Positions 25,136 to 34,124 of a DNA stretch of 64,000 bases are shown piece by piece. The notes under the pieces were generated by a model, which made no database searches, was not told where the DNA came from, and worked only from the letters and a program-made list of their open reading frames with translations. Numbering within the stretch: the first letter of the stretch is position 1; every line of letters starts with the position of its first letter. Where the stretch lies: NCBI RefSeq assembly GCF_001647715.1, contig NZ_CP015600.1:1736001-1800000 (forward strand). Reading direction: 5' to 3'. The DNA is from Pseudomonas antarctica (GTDB lineage: Bacteria > Pseudomonadota > Gammaproteobacteria > Pseudomonadales > Pseudomonadaceae). The translations under genes were made by a program, and so were the position numbers.

Positions 25136-25528
25136 TCAGCCTTGAATCGGCGTACACAACTCCACCAACGTGCCATCCGGGCAACGCACATACGACACCA
25201 CTTGCCCCCAAGGCTTGGTGCTGGGCGGCGACAGCTCCTTTGCGCCATGCATGAGCGCCTTGGCATGGGCGACGAACACATCTTCGGTCACGAACCCAAC
25301 CTCCATTCCCAAAGGCTTTTTAGAGGCATGCGCCGCTATGTGCCCGCCCTCGAAATTCAGTTCGCCCAATTCATGGGCGGCAAACGAGAGGGTGGTGTCG
25401 CCGGTTTCCAATTCGCCATAGGTGCCCGATTCATGCAGGAAACGGCGACTGAAACCGAAGGTCTTTTCGAAGAATGCCAGTGATGCGGCCACGTCCGGCA
25501 CATAGATGATGGTGTAGGCGAATTTCAT
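25136..25528 (-). CDS. VOC-family protein (glyoxalase/bleomycin-resistance fold)
   Basis: 130-residue cytoplasmic protein with two beta-alpha-beta-beta-beta halves of the vicinal oxygen chelate fold: YTIIYVPDVAASLAFFEKTF and later GMEVGFVTEDVFVAHAKALM, closing with SYVRCPDGTLVELCTPI, where the Glu is the typical last metal ligand. Members are glyoxalase-like isomerases, dioxygenases or antibiotic-binding proteins; the sequence does not decide among them. It appears monocistronic. Confidence 0.85.
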   Translation of the reverse strand: MKFAYTIIYVPDVAASLAFFEKTFGFSRRFLHESGTYGELETGDTTLSFAAHELGELNFEGGHIAAHASKKPLGMEVGFVTEDVFVAHAKALMHGAKELSPPSTKPWGQVVSYVRCPDGTLVELCTPIQG

Positions 25529-25583
25529 GGTTAAGCAGTCCTTGCTCAGAGAGTCAGCGTGTTAAAAGGCAGGCATCGGTTTA

Positions 25584-25829
25584 TCAAGCCAGGGCGGAAA
25601 CAGGGAAGCCCAGCGCCAGTACCCAATAGGCCACCACTGCCGCCAGGCATAGGCCGATAAACACCCGCAGCAAGGTCCTCGCGGTGGGGTGTGCGAGGAA
25701 CCTGACAACCCAGAGGCAGTACCCGGCCACGACGATGGCCAAGGCGAGAATGACCAGCACGAGTGTGTTCCTGTGACCTTCAAACGCTGATTTATAGCGC
25801 CAAAGCCACCCGATGAACAGTGTGCACAT
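25584..25829 (-). CDS. Small two-helix membrane protein
   Basis: 81 residues with two strongly hydrophobic segments (about 22-45, NTLVLVILALAIVVAGYCLW, and about 53-78, LLRVFIGLCLAAVVAYWVLA). AGGGGG lies a few bases before the ATG. No family is recognised. It is divergent from the LysR gene at 25890 with about 60 bases between the starts, so that regulator may control it. Confidence 0.65.
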   Translation of the reverse strand: MCTLFIGWLWRYKSAFEGHRNTLVLVILALAIVVAGYCLWVVRFLAHPTARTLLRVFIGLCLAAVVAYWVLALGFPVSALA

Positions 25830-25889
25830 AGACGCAGCCCCCTGGCCTTTCTAAACTGCGGCTTGTCTTGGGGAAAGGGGCGGGCGCCG

Positions 25890-26825
25890 ATGAATCGCAA
25901 TGAATTACGCAAGGCCGACATCAACCTGATGGTGGTCTTCGAAGCACTGATGCTCGAGCGCAATGTGACGCGTGTGGCGGAGAAGCTGTTTCTCGGCCAG
26001 CCCACCATCAGCTCGGCCCTCAACCGTTTGCGCACCTTGTTCAATGACCCGCTGTTTATTCGCGTCGGCCACCGCATGGAGCCCACTGCTCGTGCCGAAG
26101 AGATCATCCAGCACCTGTCGCCGGCCCTCGATTCCCTGTCGTCGGCCTTGAGCCTGACCCACGATTTTGACCCCACCCAGAGCACCATGACCTTCCGCAT
26201 CGGGCTGTCCGATGACGTTGAGTTCGGCCTGCTGCCGCCCTTGCTGCGGGCCTTGCGCCAGGAGGCGCCGCTGGTGGTATTTGTGGTGCAGCACGTGGAT
26301 TACTGGCGTATCCCCGACCTGCTGGCTTCGGGCGATATCACCGTTGGCATCACCCAGACACGCGGCCTGCCGGCAAATGCCAAGCGTAAACTGTTGCGGC
26401 ATATCCGCCCCTGCCTGTTGCGGGCCGACGCGTCGGACAAACCGCTGACCCTCGACGAATATTGCGCCCGCCCGCATGTACTGGTGTCCCACACCGCCAA
26501 CGTGTCCGGGTTTGCCGATGAATGGCTGGCGGAGATTGGTCGCAAGCGCCATGTGGTGTTGTCCGTGCCGCAGTACAGCGCGCTGCCGGCGTTGCTCGCC
26601 GGCACCGACATGATCGCCAGCCTGCCGGACTACACGGCCCAGGCCATGGCGGCCGGCGGGCACCTGTTTTGCGAGCCATTTCCATTCGAAACCCCGACCC
26701 TGGACTTGTCCATGGTTTGGCTCAGCCATGTCGACACCGACCCGGCGGAACGTTGGATGCGTTCAAGGCTGGAGGCATTTATGAGCGAGCGGGACATGCT
26801 GCCGGTGCTGGCGCCAAAATCTTGA
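25890..26825 (+). CDS. LysR-family regulator (NahR/NodD-like)
   Basis: 311 residues. The N-terminus MNRNELRKADINLMVVFEAL, then RNVTRVAEKLFLGQPTISSALNRLR, is the winged helix-turn-helix of the NodD/NahR/SyrM subgroup, and LFNDPLFIRVGHRMEPTARA is its hallmark. The effector domain covers about 95-300. I used the ATG at 25890, which matches family starts, rather than the open frame from 25863. It lies 26 bases upstream of the LtrA-family gene on the same strand and divergent from the small membrane protein. Confidence 0.87.
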   Translation: MNRNELRKADINLMVVFEALMLERNVTRVAEKLFLGQPTISSALNRLRTLFNDPLFIRVGHRMEPTARAEEIIQHLSPALDSLSSALSLTHDFDPTQSTMTFRIGLSDDVEFGLLPPLLRALRQEAPLVVFVVQHVDYWRIPDLLASGDITVGITQTRGLPANAKRKLLRHIRPCLLRADASDKPLTLDEYCARPHVLVSHTANVSGFADEWLAEIGRKRHVVLSVPQYSALPALLAGTDMIASLPDYTAQAMAAGGHLFCEPFPFETPTLDLSMVWLSHVDTDPAERWMRSRLEAFMSERDMLPVLAPKS

Positions 26826-26851
26826 GATAAGCCCTTCAGGGAGAGCCACCG

Positions 26852-28039
26852 ATGATCCTATCCCGTTCCTTGCTGCGCGGACGCGGCAGCCATGACAGCG
26901 GCAAGGTGGGCATGGTCGAGCTGTTTTTCGACCTGGTGTTCGTGTTTGCCGTGACCCAACTGTCCCATTCGCTGCTGGCCCATCTGACCCTCGGCGGCGC
27001 GGTGCAGGTGGCGTTGATGATGGTCGCGGTCTGGTGGGTGTGGATCTTCACCTCATGGGTCACCAACTGGCTCGATCCGGAGAAAATCCCGATTCGCATC
27101 GGCCTGTTCGGCTTGATGGTGGCCGGCCTGCTGTTGTCCTCGTCGATTCCCAAAGCATTTACCGACCGCGGTTTGCTGTTTGCCGGCGCCTACGTCTTTA
27201 TGCAAGTAGGCCGCACGCTGTTCGCGTTGTGGGCCGTGCGCGGCGAGTCACTCAACATGACCCGCAATTTCCAGCGGATCCTGGCGTGGATGCTCTGTTC
27301 CGCGGTGTTCTGGGTCACTGGCGCGCTGTTCGACGGTGAGCAGCGCCTGGCGTTCTGGGCGCTGGCGCTGTTGATTGAGCTGGTCTCGCCGTCGGTGTAT
27401 TTCTGGGTGCCGGGGCTCGGGTGTTCGACACTGGCGGACTGGAATGTGGAAGGCAACCACATGGCCGAACGTTGCGGCCTGTTTGTGATCATCGCCCTGG
27501 GCGAATCATTGCTGGTGACCGGCGCCACCTTCGCGGAGTTGCCCTGGAGCATGGAAGGCCTGGGCGCATTTCTGGTGGCCGTGGTGGGCAGCATTGCCCT
27601 GTGGTGGATCTATTTTGACAGCGGCGCCGAGCGCGCCCATCACCGTATCGCCAGCTCTGCCGACCCGGGTCGCCAGGCACGAATTGCCTACACCTACCTG
27701 CACGTATTGATCGTCGCCGGGATCATTGTCAGTGCAGTGGCTGATGAGCTGGTGCTGGTGCATCCGGGGCATGCCAGCCAGGCGGGTGTCATGGCGATCA
27801 TCGCCGGCCCCGGGGTGTTTCTGTTGGGCAGTGCGCTGTTCAAGTGGGTGATGAGTGACCGGCCGTTGCCGCCGTTTTCTCACCTGGGCGGGTTGCTGAT
27901 GTTGCTGGTGCTGTTGCTGCTGGGGTTATCGCAGGTGTTTTCGGCCTTGGCACTGGGGGCGCTGACCACCGCTGTATTGGTGATCGTAGCGTTTTGGGAA
28001 AACCGTTCGTTGCGCAGCGTGACCGAAGTTTCACATTGA
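26852..28039 (+). CDS. Low temperature requirement protein A (LtrA) family
   Basis: 395-residue polytopic inner-membrane protein. Family hallmarks: VELFFDLVFVFAVTQLSHSL near the start, WWVWIFTSWVTNWLDPE and HMAERCGLFVIIALGESLLVTG, followed by WWIYFDSGAERAHHRI. It has about ten hydrophobic segments. LtrA was named from Listeria growth at low temperature; its biochemical role is unknown, and this copy need not be cold related. AGGGAGAG precedes the ATG. Probably co-transcribed with the upstream LysR gene. Confidence 0.87.
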   Translation: MILSRSLLRGRGSHDSGKVGMVELFFDLVFVFAVTQLSHSLLAHLTLGGAVQVALMMVAVWWVWIFTSWVTNWLDPEKIPIRIGLFGLMVAGLLLSSSIPKAFTDRGLLFAGAYVFMQVGRTLFALWAVRGESLNMTRNFQRILAWMLCSAVFWVTGALFDGEQRLAFWALALLIELVSPSVYFWVPGLGCSTLADWNVEGNHMAERCGLFVIIALGESLLVTGATFAELPWSMEGLGAFLVAVVGSIALWWIYFDSGAERAHHRIASSADPGRQARIAYTYLHVLIVAGIIVSAVADELVLVHPGHASQAGVMAIIAGPGVFLLGSALFKWVMSDRPLPPFSHLGGLLMLLVLLLLGLSQVFSALALGALTTAVLVIVAFWENRSLRSVTEVSH

Positions 28040-28109
28040 AAGCGCTCCGAATCAGTTCGGCTGCGTGCTATACGTATGACTCTTTTCCTACAACCATTCG
28101 GAGCTTTTC

Positions 28110-28472
28110 ATGCCGCACCTGCACCTGGAATACACCGCCAACCTCACAGGCCTTGCCGTCGAGAAGACGCTTCTGCGGCTCAACAACGTGCTGATGGCAT
28201 CCGGGCAGTTCGGTTCCGAGTTCGATATCAAAAGCCGCGCCGTGAAGGTCGAGAGTTTCCAGGTCGGCACTTCCCTCGGCCCGCGCGGTTTTATCGCGGT
28301 GAAGCTGTCGCTGCTCAGCGGGCGGTCACCGCAGGTCAAGCAGCAGCTGTCGCAAAGCCTGTTGGCGGCGTTGCAGGACCTGGGTGATTGGCCGGCGGAT
28401 GCGCAGGTTCAACTCAGTGTCCAACTGGTGGACATGGATCGCGATTCCTACAGCAAGGTAGCGATCGGCTAA
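28110..28472 (+). CDS. 5-carboxymethyl-2-hydroxymuconate isomerase-like protein
   Basis: 120-residue cytoplasmic protein of the tautomerase superfamily, CHMI type. It begins MPHLHLEYTANL with the catalytic Pro2 exposed after Met removal. It continues with SRAVKVESFQVGT and FIAVKLSLLSGRSPQVKQQL, as in HpcD/HpaF. In homoprotocatechuate degradation the enzyme isomerises CHM, but no other hpc/hpa genes are present here, so its natural role may differ. GGAG lies 8 bases before the ATG. It is convergent with the LysR gene downstream. Confidence 0.85.
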   Translation: MPHLHLEYTANLTGLAVEKTLLRLNNVLMASGQFGSEFDIKSRAVKVESFQVGTSLGPRGFIAVKLSLLSGRSPQVKQQLSQSLLAALQDLGDWPADAQVQLSVQLVDMDRDSYSKVAIG

Positions 28473-28475
28473 GGG

Positions 28476-29411
28476 TTACAGTAGCCCCTGGTCCGCACAC
28501 ACCTTCACCACCTGCTCGCGAAACCATGTGTTGGCGCGGTCCTGCTCACTGGTTTCGTTCCACTGCATGTCCAGTGTGAACCCCGGTAAACCGTTGGGCG
28601 CTTCGCAATGGCCGAACACCGTGGCCGGGGCCAGCAGCTTTTGTACGCGGCGCGGCAGGGTAACGATGAAGTCAGTGCCGGTGATCATCTTCAAGGCCGC
28701 GCTGTAGCTGTTGGCCCGGGCGATGACCTGGCGCTTGTGCGCCTGGCGTGTAAGCCAGCCGTCAATCATGTTGGTGTCGGATGTCCACGGCGTGGGGAAC
28801 ACGTGGCGCCGCTCGACGAACGATTGCAGGCTGAACGTCGGCTCGCGCGGTGCCGAGCGTTTATCGAACACGCACACCAGGTCGTCTTCCAGCAGCATCT
28901 GGGTCTTGAAGTCTTTGTGGGCGCGGTGAAAGTGCGGGCCGAAGCAAATCACCAGATCGAGGCGGCCTTCACGCAGGTCGTCGGCGGGGATCTCGGTTTC
29001 CAGCTTTTGCACATTGACGATCACCGGCAGGTCGGCCTGGTCGAAGTTCTTCAACAGGCGCGGCAGGATCAACTGCTCGAAGTATTCCGGGGCGCACACA
29101 TTGAAGGTCACGGCCTTCTGCGTCGGGTCGAAGGCCTGGCCACCGGCATGGCACAGGTTGATGCTTTCCAGGATCTTCTGCACATGCTCGTACATGGTGG
29201 TGGCTTTGTACGTAGGGCGCATGCCCGCCCGCGTGTTGATAAACAGCTCATCTTCAAAACTGGTGCGCAGTTTCTTCAGGCTGTAGCTCACGGTGGACTG
29301 GCTGACGAACAACGTTTCAGACACCTCGGTAACGCTGCTCTGGTCGTAGACGGCGATAAACACCATCAAGTCCTGCATATCGAGCTTTCTGAGCAAATTA
29401 CTGTTTAGCAT
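28476..29411 (-). CDS. LysR-family regulator (NodD-like)
   Basis: 311 residues. The N-terminal DNA-binding helices include LMVFIAVYDQSSVTEVSETL, then VSQSTVSYSLKKLRTSFEDELF and TRAGMRPTYKA, the pattern of the NodD/NahR-like branch. The effector domain has VCAPEYFEQLILPRLLKNF and DLVICFGPHFH. It ends 4 bases from the convergent CHMI-like gene and lies between it and the CynX-type MFS gene on the same strand. Target and effector are not evident. Confidence 0.87.
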   Translation of the reverse strand: MLNSNLLRKLDMQDLMVFIAVYDQSSVTEVSETLFVSQSTVSYSLKKLRTSFEDELFINTRAGMRPTYKATTMYEHVQKILESINLCHAGGQAFDPTQKAVTFNVCAPEYFEQLILPRLLKNFDQADLPVIVNVQKLETEIPADDLREGRLDLVICFGPHFHRAHKDFKTQMLLEDDLVCVFDKRSAPREPTFSLQSFVERRHVFPTPWTSDTNMIDGWLTRQAHKRQVIARANSYSAALKMITGTDFIVTLPRRVQKLLAPATVFGHCEAPNGLPGFTLDMQWNETSEQDRANTWFREQVVKVCADQGLL

Positions 29412-29548
29412 CCATTCCGTCCGGTAAGCCTTGGCACTGAGGCAGCGCGCGACAAGGGCAAAAGCTTAACGGAACGGTCGTGCCAATAGAAAGTGCTGTA
29501 GGTCGTTTCTATGTTTGGCTTGGGACAAAAAATGTTGGCAACACGACG

Positions 29549-30736
29549 TCAGCGGATATGTTGCGCGTAATGCTTTGGGTTGAACTGCGTGACGATCAAC
29601 AGCATCACGACGATCACCGCAGTCAGCGACCACCAGGCCCATTCGAAGCTGCCCAATTGGTCGCGGATCATCCCGGCGATAAGGGGTGACAGGCCAGCGA
29701 TCAGATAGCCGATGCCTTGCACAAACGCGGTCAGGCCGCCGGCGCGGCGAGGGTTGTCGAGGTGGTCGAGGGACAGGATCAGGCTCATCGGAAACAGGCC
29801 GCCAATGCCCAGGCCCAGCAGGCATGGCCACAACAGGCTCACGTGTTGCGGGCTCAGGATCAGGCCGCAGAACCCCACGATGATCAGCACCAGCAGCACC
29901 GCCACCACACCGCGTTTGTCCTGGCGGCGGTTGGCGATGGCCGGGGTAATCAGCCCGGACACCACTTCCATCGCGGTCAAGAACCCCAGCAGCAAACCGG
30001 CGCTCTGTTCGCTCCAGCCTTGCTCCACGTAATACGGCGCCAGCCATGCCAGTACACAGGTGTAGGACGCGGTACCAAGACCAAAAAAGACTGCCAGCAA
30101 CCAGGCCCGGCGATTGCCCAAAAACGATTCCTGCGCACCGGCGCCGGCGTGCGTCAACGGCGGCAGCACCGAGCGCTGGGCATACCAGAACACCAGGGCC
30201 AACAACGCCAACACGGCCCAGATCGCCAGGCCGATGCGCCAGCTGCCGGTCTGCACTTGCACGAATGGCGAGAACGAAGCTGCCAGCGCCGCGCCGCCCA
30301 TGATGGCGGTGACGTACAGGCCCATGAACAGCGAAACGTTATCGCTGAACCGCGATTTGATCAGCGCCGGCATCACGGCCTGGATCATCGCAATGCCCAC
30401 GCCGGCAGCGATTGCGCTGACGATCAGCTCCAGTGCCGAATCCAGAAACAGCCGTGAGAGCGTGGCGAGGCCAATGACTGCCAGCGACATCACAATGCTG
30501 CGGTGCTCGCCAAAACGCTTGGCCAGGCCCATGCCAAAGAACATCGCCAGGCCCATGGCCATGACCGGCAGCATGGTCAGCAACGCCGCGCTGCTGAAAC
30601 TCAACGGCACATCCGTGCGAATCGACGACAACAGCGGGCCAATGGCGGCCATCGACGGGCGCAGGTTAAGGGCGACCAGTACAACGCTGATCATCAGCCA
30701 GACAGCGGTGGCGGGTTTTGCGTGAACGTTTTCCAT
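29549..30736 (-). CDS. MFS transporter, CynX/NimT-like
   Basis: 395-residue inner-membrane transporter with about 12 hydrophobic helices. It begins near WLMISVVLVALNLRPSMAAI, the NLRP motif diagnostic of the cyanate/2-nitroimidazole transporter (CynX, NimT, YycB) group, and continues with LLTMLPVMAMGLAMFFG and PAIANRRQDKRGVVA. I used the ATG at 30736 rather than the TTG seven codons upstream. Substrate cannot be predicted; members export or import small anions and drugs. It is upstream of the LysR gene on the same strand, separated by about 140 bases. Confidence 0.83.
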   Translation of the reverse strand: MENVHAKPATAVWLMISVVLVALNLRPSMAAIGPLLSSIRTDVPLSFSSAALLTMLPVMAMGLAMFFGMGLAKRFGEHRSIVMSLAVIGLATLSRLFLDSALELIVSAIAAGVGIAMIQAVMPALIKSRFSDNVSLFMGLYVTAIMGGAALAASFSPFVQVQTGSWRIGLAIWAVLALLALVFWYAQRSVLPPLTHAGAGAQESFLGNRRAWLLAVFFGLGTASYTCVLAWLAPYYVEQGWSEQSAGLLLGFLTAMEVVSGLITPAIANRRQDKRGVVAVLLVLIIVGFCGLILSPQHVSLLWPCLLGLGIGGLFPMSLILSLDHLDNPRRAGGLTAFVQGIGYLIAGLSPLIAGMIRDQLGSFEWAWWSLTAVIVVMLLIVTQFNPKHYAQHIR

Positions 30737-30851
30737 GGGCGGGCCTTGAATAGACAAGGGCGAATCAGGCCACGCACAGGGAAGGGGGGCAAATCAGAAA
30801 GTCGTTGGGGCTATCTAAAAATTGCAGGTGACTGATGCACCGCGAATCAAA

Positions 30852-30936
30852 ATGTGGGCTTGCTCGCGAAAGCGGTGTGTCAGTCACAGGTTCATTGCCT
30901 GATCCACCGCATTCGCGGGCAAGCTCGCTCCCACAG
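30852..30936. repeat. REP pair (REPIN)
   Basis: Two inverted REP palindromes of the GGGCTTGCTCGCG type facing each other, between the CynX-like and aldehyde dehydrogenase genes. The left copy lacks part of the GTGGGAGCG end. Confidence 0.85.
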
Positions 30937-30949
30937 GGGACCTTCGTCG

Positions 30950-32392
30950 TTAGTGGGAGCGAATCACATGCTTGATCTCCTGAAACGCCGCCAGCCCCCA
31001 CGGGCCCAACTCGCGGCCGATGCTGCTCTGTTTGTAACCGCCCCACGCCGTCTGCGGGAAGATTACCTGCGGCGCGTTGATCCATACCAGCCCGGCCTGC
31101 AAGGCATTGGCCACGCGGTCGGCGGTTTCGGCATCGGTGCTCACCACACTGGCCACCAGGCCGAAATCGCTGTCGTTGGCCAACGCAATGGCCTCGTCCT
31201 CGGAGGCAAAACGGCGTACACACAGCACCGGGCCGAAGATCTCTTCGTTCCACAAGGCACTGTCCAACGGCACATCGGTGAATACCGTCGGGCGAATGAA
31301 ATAGCCCTTCGCCAGGTCCGCCGGACGATCACCGCCACACAACAACCGCGCGCCATCGTGAACGCCGCGTTGAATGTGCCCCAGCACCCGCTGATACTGC
31401 GCCCGGTTAATCAACGCGCCCATTTCCACATCGTCGACAAACGGGTCCGCCACACGAATCCCTTCAGCCCGCGCCTGCAAACGCTGCAGGAATTCATCCG
31501 CGAGGCTGTCCGCTACCAGCACGCGGCTGGTGGCGGAACAGATCTGCCCGGCGTTGAAAAAGCCGCCGCCACAGGCCAGTTCCACTGCCAGGTCGAGGTC
31601 GGCATCGGCCAATACCAGCAATGAGGATTTACCCCCCAATTCCAGGCTTACACCCTTGATGGTTTCAGCGGCACGTTGCATCACCTGCACGCCGACGGCG
31701 TTACTGCCGGTGAAGGAAATCTTCGCGACTCGACGGTCCGCTGCCAGCGGTGCACCGACTGCCAAGCCGGTGCCGCAGACCAGATTGAACACCCCGGCCG
31801 GGAACCCTGCCTCAGCAATAATCCGCGCCAGGTGCAGCTCCGCGAGCGGCGTAACTTCCGACGGCTTGAGCACCACGCAACAGCCGGCAGCCAGCGCCGG
31901 GGCGAGTTTCCAGGCGGTGGTGACCATCGGGAAATTCCACGGCACGATCAGCCCCACCACGCCGCACGGCTCTCGGCGCAGGCGCGCGCTGAAATCATCG
32001 GCGGGCAGTATCACCGGGCGGTCTTGCCCGGCGTCCATCTCTTCGGCGATGCCGGCGTAATAGTCGAAGGTGGCGATCACGTCATCCACATCCATGCCCG
32101 CTTCAAACAGAGGCTTGCCGCTGTTGCTCGATTGCAGCTGCATCAAGTATTCGCGTTGCTCGCTCACGCCCCGGGCGACCTTGCGCAGCAGGGCGCCGCG
32201 ATCACTGCCGGTGCTTTTCGACCAGTCGATGAAAGCCGCACTGGCCGCGCCGACCGCTTGGGCCACGGCGCTCGCATCACCCACGCTGACGTGGGCCAAC
32301 GTCGCCTCGGTGGCCGGGTTGATCACCTCCAGCACTTCATGGCCCGCACGCCATTCCCCACCGATAAACACACCGTTCAATACTGTGCTCAT
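30950..32392 (-). CDS. Aldehyde dehydrogenase, betaine/guanidinobutyraldehyde type
   Basis: 480-residue NAD(P)-dependent aldehyde dehydrogenase. It has the nucleotide and active-site motifs of the superfamily: PWNFPMVTTAWKLAPALAAG (about 150-170), FTGSNAVG, the general base Glu in SLELGGKSS (about 250) and the nucleophile Cys in NAGQICSATSR (about 284). Its ATG overlaps the stop of the upstream ThDP decarboxylase gene by 4 bases, so both are translated together. By that context it probably oxidises the aldehyde the decarboxylase makes, with 4-guanidinobutyraldehyde to 4-guanidinobutyrate the leading guess. Confidence 0.87.
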   Translation of the reverse strand: MSTVLNGVFIGGEWRAGHEVLEVINPATEATLAHVSVGDASAVAQAVGAASAAFIDWSKSTGSDRGALLRKVARGVSEQREYLMQLQSSNSGKPLFEAGMDVDDVIATFDYYAGIAEEMDAGQDRPVILPADDFSARLRREPCGVVGLIVPWNFPMVTTAWKLAPALAAGCCVVLKPSEVTPLAELHLARIIAEAGFPAGVFNLVCGTGLAVGAPLAADRRVAKISFTGSNAVGVQVMQRAAETIKGVSLELGGKSSLLVLADADLDLAVELACGGGFFNAGQICSATSRVLVADSLADEFLQRLQARAEGIRVADPFVDDVEMGALINRAQYQRVLGHIQRGVHDGARLLCGGDRPADLAKGYFIRPTVFTDVPLDSALWNEEIFGPVLCVRRFASEDEAIALANDSDFGLVASVVSTDAETADRVANALQAGLVWINAPQVIFPQTAWGGYKQSSIGRELGPWGLAAFQEIKHVIRSH

Positions 32393-34014
32393 ACCGCTAC
32401 CGCCTTCATCCAGAGCGCCTGGTCGATTTCAATCAGCGTCGGCCCCTGGCGATCGGCGGCGGCGCGCAATGCCGTGCGCAGTGGCTCGATGCCCTGGATG
32501 CTTTCGGCCGCGCAGCCCAAGGCCGTGGCCACGCCGATGAAGTCCGGGGTGTAGATGTCCACGCCGACTGGCTCGATGGAACGGTTAACCATGTATTTCT
32601 TGATCTCCTCGTAGCCCTGGTTATTCCACAGCAGCACGATCACCGGCACGCGCGCTTCCACCGCGCTGGCCAGTTCCGGCAGGGTGAACTGCAGGCCGCC
32701 GTCGCCGATCAGGCACACCACCGGCTGCCCATCGCCGCGCCCCAACCAGGCGCCGATGGCCGCAGGCAGGGCGTAACCCAAGGTGCCGTAGCCGGTGGAT
32801 GAGTTGAACCAGCGGCGTGGGTGGTCGAGGTTCAGGGTCAGGTTGCCGCTGTACACCGGTTGGGTGGAGTCGCCCACCAGCACGGCGTCGGGCAGTTCCT
32901 CCAGGACGGTGTTGAGGAACAGGGTTTGCGCGCGCGTGGCGGCGTCCCAGGCGGGCGTCAATTCGGCCCACAAACGGGCGACGCGCTGAGTGCCCCAGTC
33001 GCTGTGGCGAGCGGGCAATGGCGCGGTTGTCAGTTCCGCCAGCAAGGCTTCGGCGGCTATTTGTGCATCGGCCACCAGCGCGACATGCGGCGGGTAGTTG
33101 CGCACGGTCTGGTCGGGGTCGATGTCGACCCGCAGCAGTAAACCTGGAATCTCGAAGCCTCCGGCGAAGGTCACGTCATAGTCGGTTTCCGCCAGCTCCG
33201 TGCCGATGGCCAGCACCACATCGGCTTCGGCGACGAGGGCGCGGGTGGCGACAAGCGTTTGGGTCGAGCCAATCAGCAATGGGTGTGTGGACGCCAGCAT
33301 ACCCTTGGCATTGATGGTCAGGGCCGTCGGTGCGCCGAGGGTTTCGGCCAGGCGCATCAGTGGTGCGGCGGCATCAATGGCGCCGCCACCGGCGAGGATC
33401 AACGGGCGTTTGGCGGCCGCGAGCAATTGGCTCATCTGCTTGACCGCCGACGGCGCCGCACCGGCGCGCGCGACGCTGACAGGCGTACTGCCGAGCAGTG
33501 CATCGGCGTTTTCGACCAGCACATCCAGTGGAATCTCGATATGCACCGGGCGCGGTCGACCGGCCTGGAACAGCGCAAACGCGCGCGCCAATACGCCAGG
33601 CAACTCCGCCGCCGACATCAAGGTATGGGAGAACGCGGCGACGCCCGCGATCATCGCGCCCTGGTTCGGCAGCTCGTGCAACTTGCCGCGTCCGCCGCCC
33701 AATTGGCTGCGCGACTGCACGCTGGAAATCACCAGCATGGGGATCGAGTCGGCATAGGCCTGGCCCATGGCGGTGGTGATGTTGGTCATGCCCGGGCCGG
33801 TGATGATGAAACACACCCCTGGCTTGCCGCTGGTGCGCGCGTAGCCGTCGGCCATAAAGCCTGCGCCTTGCTCGTGGCGCGGAGTGACGTGACGGATGTG
33901 CGAACGCGCCAGGCCGCGGTACAACTCCACGGTGTGCACGCCGGGGATGCCGAACACCTGGTCCACGCCGTAGCTTTCCAGGAGGTTGACCAATACTTCG
34001 CCGCAGGTGGCCAT
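32389..34014 (-). CDS. aruI: ThDP-dependent 5-guanidino-2-oxopentanoate decarboxylase-like (AruI)
   Basis: 541-residue thiamine diphosphate enzyme. The N-terminal domain starts CGEVLVNLLESYGVDQVFGI, with the catalytic Glu in RHEQGAGFMADGYAR. The C-terminal ThDP motif runs GDGGLQFTLPEL ... WNN. Closest in my memory is AruI of P. aeruginosa, which decarboxylates 2-ketoarginine to 4-guanidinobutyraldehyde in the arginine transaminase pathway. The aminotransferase AruH and the two-component pair AruRS are not in the window, so the substrate is inferred. The aldehyde dehydrogenase gene overlaps its 3' end, and a GcvA-like LysR gene is divergent. Confidence 0.78.
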   Translation of the reverse strand: MATCGEVLVNLLESYGVDQVFGIPGVHTVELYRGLARSHIRHVTPRHEQGAGFMADGYARTSGKPGVCFIITGPGMTNITTAMGQAYADSIPMLVISSVQSRSQLGGGRGKLHELPNQGAMIAGVAAFSHTLMSAAELPGVLARAFALFQAGRPRPVHIEIPLDVLVENADALLGSTPVSVARAGAAPSAVKQMSQLLAAAKRPLILAGGGAIDAAAPLMRLAETLGAPTALTINAKGMLASTHPLLIGSTQTLVATRALVAEADVVLAIGTELAETDYDVTFAGGFEIPGLLLRVDIDPDQTVRNYPPHVALVADAQIAAEALLAELTTAPLPARHSDWGTQRVARLWAELTPAWDAATRAQTLFLNTVLEELPDAVLVGDSTQPVYSGNLTLNLDHPRRWFNSSTGYGTLGYALPAAIGAWLGRGDGQPVVCLIGDGGLQFTLPELASAVEARVPVIVLLWNNQGYEEIKKYMVNRSIEPVGVDIYTPDFIGVATALGCAAESIQGIEPLRTALRAAADRQGPTLIEIDQALWMKAVAV

Positions 34015-34094
34015 ACATGTCGCTCTTGTGATGGATTCGAGGCGGTATTGGACCGGTTGGCCCGTAGCGGCAACAATCGATAAAAAGTCATACT

Positions 34095-34117
34095 AGCCAT
34101 GTCTCCACGTCATGGCT
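34095..34117. promoter_or_regulatory. Inverted repeat at the start of the divergent LysR gene
   Basis: AGCCATG (34095-34101), 9-base spacer, CATGGCT (34111-34117): perfect 7-bp arms ending 7 bases before the LysR start codon. It fits an autoregulatory site that blocks translation or transcription of the regulator. Confidence 0.5.
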
Positions 34118-34124
34118 GAGCCCG

